This document shows positions 38,284-47,702 of a stretch of DNA of 64,000 bases, one piece after another. Position 1 is the first letter of the stretch; every line of letters begins with the position of its first letter. A program made the position numbers and the translations under genes. The stretch comes from Mortierella sp. BCC40632 (lineage: Eukaryota; Mortierellomycota; Mortierellomycetes; Mortierellales; Mortierellaceae). The notes below the pieces were generated by a model. That model was not told where the DNA came from. It worked only from the letters and a program-made list of their open reading frames with translations, and did no database searches. Location of the stretch: assembly GCA_011634665.1 (NCBI GenBank), contig WAEK01000009.1:797501-861500 (forward strand), read 5' to 3'.

Positions 38284-39130
38284 TCAGTCGCAAAGTGCAA
38301 AAAGGCTCGAGTAACAGCTCACTTCAAGAGCTAAGATAGGGTAATCACACAAAATAGCACAGTTACTATCAACGAAAAAAAAAAAAAAACTCCCAACTCT
38401 AAAGAGTCCGCGTGGGCAAGGCAAGTAAGAGATGCAACGAATACTTACGCTCAAGACGGCTATCCATGAAGGCGTTGACTTCAGTAGCAGGGCATGACTC
38501 TGGCTCTTGAATCTGCTCTCCAAACCAACTATAGAAGCATGCGGATTAATAAATATTTATATCTTTCTTTCTTCTTTTCTTTTAGAAAGCCAGGCCCAAC
38601 GTGCGACTTTCCTCTCTTCTTTACCTCTTGATCCAGAATCTCTGGTTGCCATATAGTCCAAGTGAGCGGAAAGCACTTTGAAATCGATCAATATTTGTGC
38701 CATCGATAACTACAAGCTCAGAACCACAATCGACGCAAGCTTGAGTCGCCTCCGAATAAGTCATTGGCGTGCCCTGAATCAAGAACGATCGCATATCTGG
38801 CAAAAAAACTCGATCTCGGACTCTACATGGTCGAGCTCTGTCTGCTGTGAAGCCCGATCTGTCATGAAGAGCAAAGTTGCCACAGTTCTGGAACTGGCCA
38901 AGATCGCCTCCTTGGCGAGAAACAAATAGTGGATGGTTGCTTGGGGAACTGCCTATTTGCGGTTTAGAGTCCGAATAGTGAGAATACTAGTGTTATTGTC
39001 TCTACTCTGAATGTCCTTTACAACAAGTCAAAGTAAACATGAGCATGAACAGAAGAGACTTGTTACCTTGAGTGGGCGTCGACAGTAGCCAAACTAGAGG
39101 CAGAGCTAATACGGTAATAGAGGCTCTCAT
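38284..39130 (-). CDS. secreted C-type-lectin-like protein (172 aa)
   Basis: Four - strand exons (39,067-39,130, 38,625-38,952, 38,449-38,528 and 38,284-38,330) join exactly in frame to 172 residues. Exon 1 is a clean signal peptide (MRASITVLALPLVWLLSTP). The body reads like a C-type lectin fold: a Cys pair early on (FQNCGNFALHD, RARPCRVRD), MTYSEATQACVDCGSELVV with the Ala-x-x-x-Cys and Gly-x-x-Leu pattern, then RFWIKRSWFG, EPESCPATEV and a terminal Cys pair (EVSCYSSLFALCD). C-type-lectin folds bind sugars or other ligands outside the cell. No calcium-binding EPN/QPD or WND motif is obvious, so carbohydrate binding is unproven. The start codon lies 125 bases from that of the divergent DUF1640 gene. 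Confidence 0.75.
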
Positions 39131-39255
39131 GTTGAACGAACATGAAGAATGGTTTGCAGTCTAATTCACTTTTTTAAAAAGTGGCTGTGACGTGTAGATT
39201 ACCATGTCATGGCAACAGTCGATCTTGGGCTTTTAAGATTACTTAGACTGATCAG
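39131..39255. promoter_or_regulatory. 125-bp bidirectional promoter
   Basis: This space separates the start codons of the secreted lectin-like gene (-) and the mitochondrial DUF1640 gene (+). Both genes must have core promoters and leaders within or overlapping it. No specific factor site is claimed. Confidence 0.5.
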
Positions 39256-40562
39256 ATGAAGTCTCGGATGTATTACCAGGTCATGGCGAGGCCCGCTATT
39301 TTGTCCGCGAGATATCAATGTAAAGTAACCATCAAGTCAAATGACATCATATAAGAGAGCTCTTCATTTCTGATTGCTTACTCCACTTTTCATTTCTGCT
39401 TCAGGCGCAACAGGCATCTTGCCAAAAACAGGATTCCAGTATCAAACAAAATCAACTGCTGCAAGACGATGCTATTCTAATACTGTCTTATGTCATGGGG
39501 TATCTATTCCCCATAACCAAGCTTCCAGGACTCCAGGGCACCAATCGTTGACACAACATTTGAAAGCAAGAGCTGCTGAGAAAACAGGGTTATATTGTCG
39601 ACTTGGGAGCCAAGAATGGTGTCAGCACCAGACCCGTCCTTTCACGGTTTCGGCGACTTCCTATGAGGACGGTAGTGGCCACCACTTTGATACACATCGA
39701 TTCGTGGAAAAACTTGAGCTTGAGGGCTTCACTAGACGACAGTCAGAGGCAGTAATGGGCGCTCTTGAGGAAGTCTTGAATGAAAGGTGAGGTTCCAAAA
39801 CACCGACTTTTTTTTTTTTTTTTTTTTTTCTGGTTCTATAAACCAAGAGAAACGTCTAAGACTCTTCAAAAAATGGATAATCCTCCACGCTAGTATGAGC
39901 AACTTGACAAAAAACATGGTTACCAAGGCGGATCAGGACAAGGTAATGCAAATGTCAACTCTTTGACAGCCTATCATCTTAATACTGATGCTTGATATTG
40001 ATAATGCAAAATCCAAGCTTACTAATACATAATCATTTTGGACTTCATTGACTTGTATTGCTGAATTAGACGGTGTACACCTACAAGGTCGACTTTGCTG
40101 CACTAAAGTCGGAACTCCAGATGCTGGAGAAGAACGACTTCTCGTTAACCAATACAAACAATGAACGACTCGTATCAGAGATTGAGAAACTGCGACAAAG
40201 ACTTCGAGAGGAGGTAGCGAGAACGCAGGCGGGAGTAAGATTAGATTTAAATCTTGAAAAGGGTCGTATCCGAGACGAGGCTGCCACCCAAGAACTCAAG
40301 GTGCGTGCAACAGAGGAAAGGATCGAGCAAGAGATTGCCTCACTCAGGACACAGATGGAGACGATCAAACTACAGACACTGCAGTATATGATTGGAACTA
40401 TTACAGGCGCAGGCGCCCTGATCCTCGGTAGGTGAACTTTGACTGTAGTGGAGACAATTCATGTACAACCTTTTATTATTATCATCCACCTGGTCCTCAT
40501 ATACTTATTTTTTTTTTTTTTTTTTTTTTTTTTTGAAAGCGTACCTTCGAATGTTCAAGTAG
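39256..40562 (+). CDS. DUF1640 / MCUR1-CCDC90-like mitochondrial coiled-coil protein
   Basis: Five exons (39,256-39,319, 39,405-39,786, 39,894-39,942, 40,070-40,427 and 40,540-40,562) join in frame to 291 residues. The N-terminus is Arg/Ser-rich without acidic residues (MKSRMYYQVMARPAILSARY), fitting a mitochondrial presequence. The family core follows: FDTHRFVEKLELEGFTRRQ, SEAVMGALEEV, then KVDFAALKSELQMLEKND, a long coiled coil (RLVSEIEKLRQRLREE) and a C-terminal membrane helix (YMIGTITGAGALIL) ending AYLRMFK. Known members sit in the inner membrane; human MCUR1 affects calcium uptake and yeast Fmp32 respiratory-complex assembly. The last coding exon is only 23 bases, after a T28-type tract. 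Confidence 0.9.
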
Positions 40563-41029
40563 GCTTAGAAGAGATACCATCTCTGCGGAAATTCACTGAA
40601 GAGTCCTGTTGGAACTGGGCAATTATTACGAACTACCATCACCATCAATACAAAACCCTCTCTCTCTCTCTCTCTCTTTTTTTTTTTTTTTTTTTTTTTT
40701 TAACTCTATGAGTAAGGGATACAGCATGATATCCTCTAAAACATAGATGATCCATTCAGCTTGTCAATCTGTCCGTGTGTAGATTGTGAGAAGTGAAAAA
40801 TGAAAGAGGGTGACACGATGATAGAAAGCGACTTCCTGGTTGAGGGAAAAAAAAAAAAAAAAAAAAGTCGTAGTCTCTACTAGGTCAATCCAAGAAAGTG
40901 ATCAAAAAGTGGAAATGAGTAGTACATATCACGTCAGAGGCTACATCTGAAGACAACTTCAAAGCTTCAGGAGTCGATGTCTCTCTCTCTTTCTCTCTCT
41001 TTATATTCGGATCAACAGACTAGCCCTGT
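40563..41029. other. convergent intergenic region with simple repeats
   Basis: Contains (CT)n plus poly-T at 40,661-40,701, poly-A at 40,849-40,866 and CT-rich sequence at 40,978-41,002. No gene is seen between the two converging stops. Confidence 0.55.
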
Positions 41030-43517
41030 TTAGAGTCTATCTTGGGCATGAACATCTCTATCAAGTACAACTTGTTTCTGGAGGATCTCTTTGGAACGTT
41101 GGACTAGTTCTCGTTTGACTCCAAGAACCTTTGTTGAGTTCCACAAAACTTCTCTTGTGGTAGAGTGTTGGCTTAATAGTTGATGTTCCAAGATTTCAAC
41201 AGCATTCCCAAGCCGTCGAACCTGCTGCTCTAGAATCTGTCGTTGTTGCTTTTCCTGGCCTTGTATCACCAAATGATCCTTGTACAGAGTTTCGAGTCGG
41301 TAGCCATCCTTGTGCAATTCATCAACAGAACGTTGTAATTGCTTGGGTTCTTTGATGGAAGCTGAGATCAAAGAGCCTGTGGAATCGACAAGTAGCTTTT
41401 TTCGACGAGAGAACTCTCCTTGTGCCTGACACTCTAGCACGGTTGCTGAAAGTAGGTTCATCTGTTCCTGGATATGATCTCTTTCGAGGCGGAGTAAATC
41501 TTGGATCAAAACTCCTTGACTATAGTATTCGATTAATCGATTTCTTTGCATTTCCAGATCCGCGAGAACCCGCCCCTGAGCCTGGAGATGATCCCGATGA
41601 GCTGCCTTCAAGTATTCAAGCTCAATATCGGATTGTGCAATCCGTTCACAGATATCCATCAAGACCCCTCCTGTCGCAACCTCTTCTCCTCCTGATTCAA
41701 CTGCATGGGCACTGTTCAAGCTCTTGGTAGACTCTCCTAGTTGAGAAGTATCCATCATCGCAGTATCAGGAAGGAAGCTTGTCTTGTCTTTATCAGCGTT
41801 CTTGTCTCTCTGACTTGAAAGATGACGATCAACAGCAAAAGTAGCTGCCGAGACCGCTGCCGATAAGGGTGCATAAGACGAGGCGGATGAGCTGAAGGTA
41901 GGTTGTGAAAGCAACTGGTCCAACTCTTCCTCTATCCGAGCTGTTTCCCTCTGGACAGTAATCAACTCCAATTCCTGTTGTCTCGATTGTTGTTGTGATG
42001 CAATGGCCGACAACTGGCGCTTGCTTATTTTGGCAAGAACATCAAAATCAGTGGTTGAGCCACTATCCTGCGGGTCCTCGTGGGCACGCTTTTGATCCTC
42101 GAACGTCTGACGTTTGTGGAGACTTTTCATGTACTCTGTTTCTGCCTCGAGACACTTGAGCTGGGCAACAGCTCGGATGTGACTCATTTTGGTGGCACGA
42201 TAAGTCGAGCAGAGCTGGACAACCTTTTGGTCATGGTCTAGGTTGTGTCTCGATAGCATCTCTGGGTATATAGATGCTGAGGGTGTCGATTTTGTTGTAA
42301 TGGGAGGTGATGAGGATGCTGGGGATGCTGCCGCAGGTAGAGAGGCTGAATGGGATAGTGAAGGCGCTGAAAGAGATATAAAGTTCAAGCGATCCTGATA
42401 TATCTCCTCCATGGATTGCAAGAACAACGCGTCTGTCTGCTGGATCATTCCGAGCTCTTCTCGGCATTGGTACAGAAGCTGAGCTGGCCGGGTAGCTGTG
42501 CTGGCAGTTGATTTGCTGGATCCTTTACCAGAACTACGATCACTCCTGTTTCCAATACTAGTCACCCCCGGCTTGTCAAGATCCATTTCTGTATTATGGT
42601 GGGTATGGAAAGACGGAATCGACCATATTGGTGAGGCAGTCTTGGATAGACTTGAAGATCCATGGCTAGTTGAGTGAGTAGGGCCATTGGAAAGATAAGA
42701 TTCAAAGATGCTGTAGGCCGTCTCCTCAAGCTTCATTGCCATGGTATCGTGTTGGATAGAGAGATCGTGAATATCCATGTCTAGAATCCGGTTCGTGTCA
42801 CTCGCTTCCGATTCGACTCGCTTCATTGTTTCTAGTTCTTTCTCGAGCTCGGATAGAGTACTCCTATTGTTGAATGAAAATACGATTGATATATGGCGAT
42901 CAGTATAAACACGGTCTCTGACTTTCTTTCCGCTCCAACTCCTGTGATTTGGCAAGCAGGAGCCTCGGCTTAATACTGTATACATAGGGCCAGTAATGGA
43001 CATACTGGAGTTGCAGTTGTTCCTGATCGAGGTTATTTAAGATGGCATCATCGTCCAGATTGCTCTCAGGATCACTGCCGACGTTTCGAGCCTCACTATT
43101 GTTTCCTGTTTTTTGTTGCAGTAAGCCCAGGACGCAACTATCGTCGAGTTTCTCGATGTCTATTAGGTTTTGAGTTGACACGAGAGAGCTTGGTCGCTGA
43201 AACTGTGGCCAGTTGCACTCTGCCGACACGTTATCGAAAACCCAGTGTAAAAAATCAAGTCCAGGGTCTTGTTCAGGCAGGTCTGTAGATAATGTGGGAG
43301 CGCGCCAATTATTGTCGAAGGCCGAGGTCTGTCCCGAGACAGACAACTGATGGCGGGACGAGGACTGATAAAAGCTCAATAGTGCATCCTGTATATCGGG
43401 CAGAGAGATAGGTCCAGGATAATGGATGGATTCCATCAAACGAGCCAATCGTTTTGCATCAGACATCGCTTGCATCTGGATCGAGTTTTCGATGAGTGGG
43501 CTCTGAGGATCGGCCAT
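41030..43517 (-). CDS. HAUS3-like augmin subunit (coiled coil)
   Basis: Two exons (43,517-42,913 and 42,863-41,030) join through a 49-base intron with an unusual GTGTTT donor to 812 residues. The N-terminal 170 residues match the HAUS3 layout: DFLHWVFDNVSAECNWPQF (a short helix carrying a conserved Trp), followed by LNNLDQEQLQLQYVHYWPYV. The rest is mostly coiled coil (STLSELEKELETMKR, RDHLQAQGRVLADLEMQRN) broken by Ser-rich segments. In other eukaryotes HAUS3 is part of the eight-subunit augmin complex, which recruits gamma-tubulin to spindle microtubules. Augmin is missing from yeasts but reported in some fungi. The family call rests on the N-terminal pattern only; a generic coiled-coil protein is the alternative. 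Confidence 0.62.
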
Positions 43518-43889
43518 CTTTCACTTTTGGGCGTAAATCGTAGTGTTGTAGAATCATAGGAAGTGATGCATGGAAAAAGCGAAAAAAAAAAAAAAAAAAA
43601 AAAGCTTGAGCTTGTCCTGTTGAAAAAGCAGTCTTAATCACATCCATCCATCCATCTTGCACCTCAACCATTCATTTCTGTGTCCATCACACCAAAGCAA
43701 TTCTTTTCGATTCTCTTCAACCCAATGTGGCAAGTTACCCAGTTACCCGACTGATTCATGGATGCCTAGAACAGCTTTTTTCTTTCTTTCAAGAGGCTCC
43801 TCTCTCAACGAAATCCATCCTCAGACTGACCAATGCATTTGGCTCCATGGAATTCCCTCATTTCTTCATCACCTTCATTATTATCATAG

Positions 43890-44491
43890 GAAGCAAAACA
43901 GGGCAGACCTCTTTGGATCATCCTCATCCTCATCCAGTAACAATGCCTTCAATAGAGAGCAGCAGACAGCATTACTCTTTGAGCAGCAGAACGATTTGCG
44001 GATGGAAGAACTCGCTTCCAAGGTGTCTGCATTGAACAAGGTAAAGTCAAGAGAACGAGTTGTTGCAGAACATCTCTCATAGGCAAAGTTCTATCTTTAG
44101 GATTCTCTTCTTAGACTAACTCTTTCTGCTCGGGAACCTTCGCTTCAACCAGATTACGATCGATATCCACAACGAAGTTCAGGGTCAACACTCTCTCTTG
44201 GATCGAAATGTAAGAAGATCTCCCCCCCCCCTCATCGTGCCGCTGCTTGCTTCCCCGATCCCGGATACAGCATTGAATCTTTGCCGCATCCATACTGATC
44301 CTTTTTACTCGTTGCCAATACTCTAGTCCGAGACGTTCGATACCTTTGGATCCAATTTTGCAACGACGGCCAAGAAACTGAACGTGATGGTGCAGCAGAA
44401 ACTTGGCAAGAGCATGTGCTGGATGGTCAGCGCAATCATCATTATTTTCTTTATTGTTTACTTTATCCTGACAAGGACCAACTCAAACTAG
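43890..44491 (+). CDS. BET1: BET1-like Qc-SNARE, first exon not located
   Basis: Exons 43,890-44,040, 44,153-44,209 and 44,327-44,491 join in frame. They encode a Ser-rich N-terminus, the SNARE motif (REQQTALLFEQQNDLRMEEL, SKVSALNK, ITIDIHNEVQGQHSLLDRN, SETFDTFGSNF) and a C-terminal membrane helix (MCWMVSAIIIIFFIVYFIL) with a 6-residue luminal tail. This is the BET1 plan: a tail-anchored SNARE for ER-to-Golgi vesicle fusion. The central ionic-layer Gln is expected in the helix around NEVQ. The predicted length is about 125 residues with a short upstream exon carrying the start. The gene is divergent from the HAUS3-like gene, with shared promoter space at about 43,518-43,880. Confidence 0.88.
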
Positions 44492-44729
44492 AGCCCCCCC
44501 CCCTCCCAAGGTTGTATATCCCAGTCTTCATATTTACCCTACGCACCAAAAGAATATTAGGACAATGGTCACCTAGATACGATCAAGGCGTAAAAGTATT
44601 GGTCTGGACTCTGGAATGGATCATGGGTAGTGATTCCTGCTACTCCATTTGTCTCGATACCTCAAACACCCTCACTTTATACTTGCTCGTACCTCTCTCT
44701 CTCTGCCTAATTCTTATTCCTTTACTGTA
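44492..44729. other. flank between BET1 and the mobile element
   Basis: This is the 3' region of BET1, CT-rich, ending at the TA dinucleotide (44,728-44,729) that borders the left terminal repeat of the element. Confidence 0.5.
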
Positions 44730-44762
44730 GTATCCCTTAAACCGTTAGCCAGGCAAAAATGC
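44730..44762 (+). repeat. left terminal inverted repeat with subterminal palindrome
   Basis: TATCCCTTAAACCGT at 44,731-44,745 is followed by GGCAAAAATGCC at 44,752-44,763, an interrupted palindrome. The base between the outer TA and the repeat (G) differs from its counterpart on the right, so the exact element boundary is uncertain by a base or two. Confidence 0.8.
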
Positions 44763-45264
44763 CATTTAACTTAGAGGTTTCCAGCCTTTTTCTCGAAAGT
44801 CTTTTAAACCACAACCCCCCCTTCTCTATGGTCAGAAACTAGCAGATCAAACTACGTGCTGACATCACCATCAGAATCTAGCCGGCATTGGGTAGATGCA
44901 AAACCATCATGGAAACAATGGGTCTACTCATTCATCTGAGATCACACCTGTGGTCCGTGCGGAATTTATTAATAATTGTATTGTGCTAACAGCCGTCGCT
45001 CGCTTTGCTTGCTATGGCTGAAGATTCACTCGGTCACCATTAATAAAAGAGAGGACAAACGACTTTTTGATGAAAGTATCTGATGAATCGCTAAAAGCAC
45101 GGGATAGACACTGATGCGTAAGAGAGTGTGCAAGAGAGTGGATGGGGCGGAATTTGGCTTTGATATCTCGAGCTCCCGATGTCCTTTTCCTTTTTTTTTT
45201 TTTTTCACTTCTCTGGCACGTTTTCCTCACACCTTCGAAAGTTCACTTTTAATCACTTCTGACC

Positions 45265-47113
45265 ATGGGAGTTAAACAGGCCTGGAAAAAAGTTACGGAC
45301 GCAGGCATCCCACGATCTGCTGTAGATCCGAAAGAGTTCCCATATGTTCATATCGACCTCTTCTCCTTGTTTTTTCACTACATCCTTGCCATTTTTATTT
45401 TGGTTCCACACACCGCGCTCGTCTTCAAGAGGCAAGAAGCCAGACAAAGAACCAGGTTGGGTCGCCAAGGCGCTCAATAAGAAGCTGGATCTCGTTTTCT
45501 CAAGGGATGCGATAATACACATCGACGGACTCCCCACCAGCGAAAAGGCCGTCGCCCGGAAATATCGCTCCAAGAGAGAGGAGGATAGCCGTCGCCAGTG
45601 CTCCAGCTCACTGTCCGCATTCAATGCGGCAATCCAGCCTGGACAAGAGTACCCCGAAGGCGGCCTTCGCTCGGCGCGCAACTTGCGCCGACGGCTACTC
45701 CGGGCGTTCAAGAAAATGATGGTGTCCTGGAGAGGTGCAATGGAGATCAGCATGGACACGCGACACAGGCTGGCCAAAGACCTTGTTGCTCTTGGTCGTC
45801 ATGCTCACGTCTGCTCTGGCGAGGCCGACAACTGTATTAGACACGAAGCAATGGAGAGCAGCCAACGGATCTATGTCGCGACCACTGATAGTGACATGCT
45901 GTTCATTCCTAATGTCCATGTACTCAGGCAAGACTACAGCAACAGGTCCACATTCTATCTTTATACAATCGACGACCAAGCCCTAGAGAAACTAGGGGTT
46001 CCTGACTTTGGGGTGTGGCAGACGATTGCCATTACTTCAGGTAATGATTATTGCGACAACCTCAAAGGATTTGGTATCACCAAGAACCAGAATATTCTTG
46101 TGAAGCTGTGGAACCGTTCACCAGCAGGCCAAAGGACTGCACGTGCGCTGCTGGCGGGATACACGACTAGCTTCGATGCAGATCCGCATAAGTTTGATGC
46201 CGCGGCCAAGATCTTTCTCGACGCGGAAGAGACGCCTCTCAAGTTCCCAGCCACGCCTTCCGAGACGATCAGCCTGTTGGACCTAGTCTTGGCTGCCGCA
46301 AAGAGATTCCCCGAGGAGCTTTCCAGACTCAACTTTCAGATTAGGCAAGAAAAGTCTAAAGCACGAAGTAAGACTGAGTATTTTTTTTTATACTTGCCTC
46401 CTTAGTCCTACGACGCTGCAGGGATTCATAACTAATGGTACTTGTCCACTATTTCTTTTTTTTTTTAAAAAAAAAATGTCATCTAGGTTTAGAACCATTG
46501 CCTAGAGCGCCCTTTTCATTTTTGCTTGCTGATGAACGGCGAAATAAAGACGCTGGGCCGACATGGCGTGGGCCTAGATCTACGAAACGACTGGTCAAGG
46601 GACAAACAAAGCCGAGTTTTAAGCTTGTCCAACCTCGAGGCATGGGGTTAATCGAAAATTTTCCAAGATCTCACGATGAGGAAGAGGATGAGGAGGTCTC
46701 CGACCCAAGTGTTGCTGGCGAGACGGCTCAAGGGAACATCGAACACACAAAAGACAAGGCCAAGGGGCTGAAAATACAACAACAAGATTGCCCTGTGGGC
46801 GAACGACTCGACTCTGACAAGCAGATTCTCAAAAGGCAAGGTGTATGCGACTTTTTTTGGATTGATGTAATTAAAAAATAAAGGATGCGAGAACTGATAT
46901 TTTTTCGATTGATCCAAATGTAGGCAAGGTATCAAGAGAGGAGCATCAACAAGTGAAGCAAAAAAGGCAAACGCACCACCAGATCCTCCACCGAAACGAC
47001 AATGCAAAAAGCTGGCGAGAGCAAAGGCATCAACGCTTGCAGTTCAAACGGCTCTAGGAACAGGAAGCGTAATGGGACAGGATCATCCAACAGAGTATCG
47101 CCTGGCAATCTAA
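45265..47113 (+). CDS. FEN1/XPG-like PIN-domain nuclease of the element, frame break near 45,400
   Basis: The start MGVKQAWKKVTDAGIPR is the typical N-terminus of 5'-nuclease proteins, followed by YVHIDLFSLFFHY. After a frame change near 45,370-45,430 (no clean intron), coding continues with IIHIDGLPTSEKAVARKYR (the Asp and Lys/Arg helix of the family), CSGEADNCIRHEA, ATTDSDMLFIP and ITSGNDYCDNLKGFGITKN. These supply the expected metal-binding acidic residues and the helix-hairpin-like region. An intron (46,368-46,486) leads to a basic, acidic-patched tail. The next intron is flanked by GGCAAGGT on both sides: a GC-AG choice gives a frame ending at 47,113 with a PPKRQCKK basic motif, while the GT choice stops at 47,057. 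FEN1-like enzymes cut flaps; the role in mobility is inference. Confidence 0.72.
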
Positions 47114-47657
47114 TTGACCAAGCATTGGACTCAACTTCTGACTGTATTACCCAGAAGCGCGAGCCGATTCTGTGGCGAGTAGCGTCAGTTTTGGAGGAGA
47201 GGTTGCCTTCAAAAACCAAAGAGGAGCGCAGTGGAGCTGCCAAGTATATTGCCGACACGGTGCTAGCACTCGCCAAATGCCACTCGGAGGCGACAAAAAT
47301 TGGACTGTACATCGTACGGTGGTTTGTTGTGAATGGGAGTCAAGAGGATGGCAGAAAAAAGTTACAGATCCTAGATACGGAGGATTTTTGCCGCCAGCTC
47401 TTAATGCTGCTATACTATGAAAACAGAACAAAGCGAGGGACTGTTGGCATGAGTCTAGCCAGGGAGGTAGTAGACGACTTTGCAAAGAGTGCAGGCCCCA
47501 ATTTCAAACAACAACGAGATCGGCTCCAGTCGCACCTACAAGGACAAGTACCACAGTGTTTTTTTGAGAGTTCTGGCCGGAATCTGTACAGTACGTTGTG
47601 CAAAACATTTGTCGAGTTTGTCCCCGAGTTGATCAAACGAGTAAGTGGTTCATGCTC

Positions 47658-47702
<45 letters not shown>

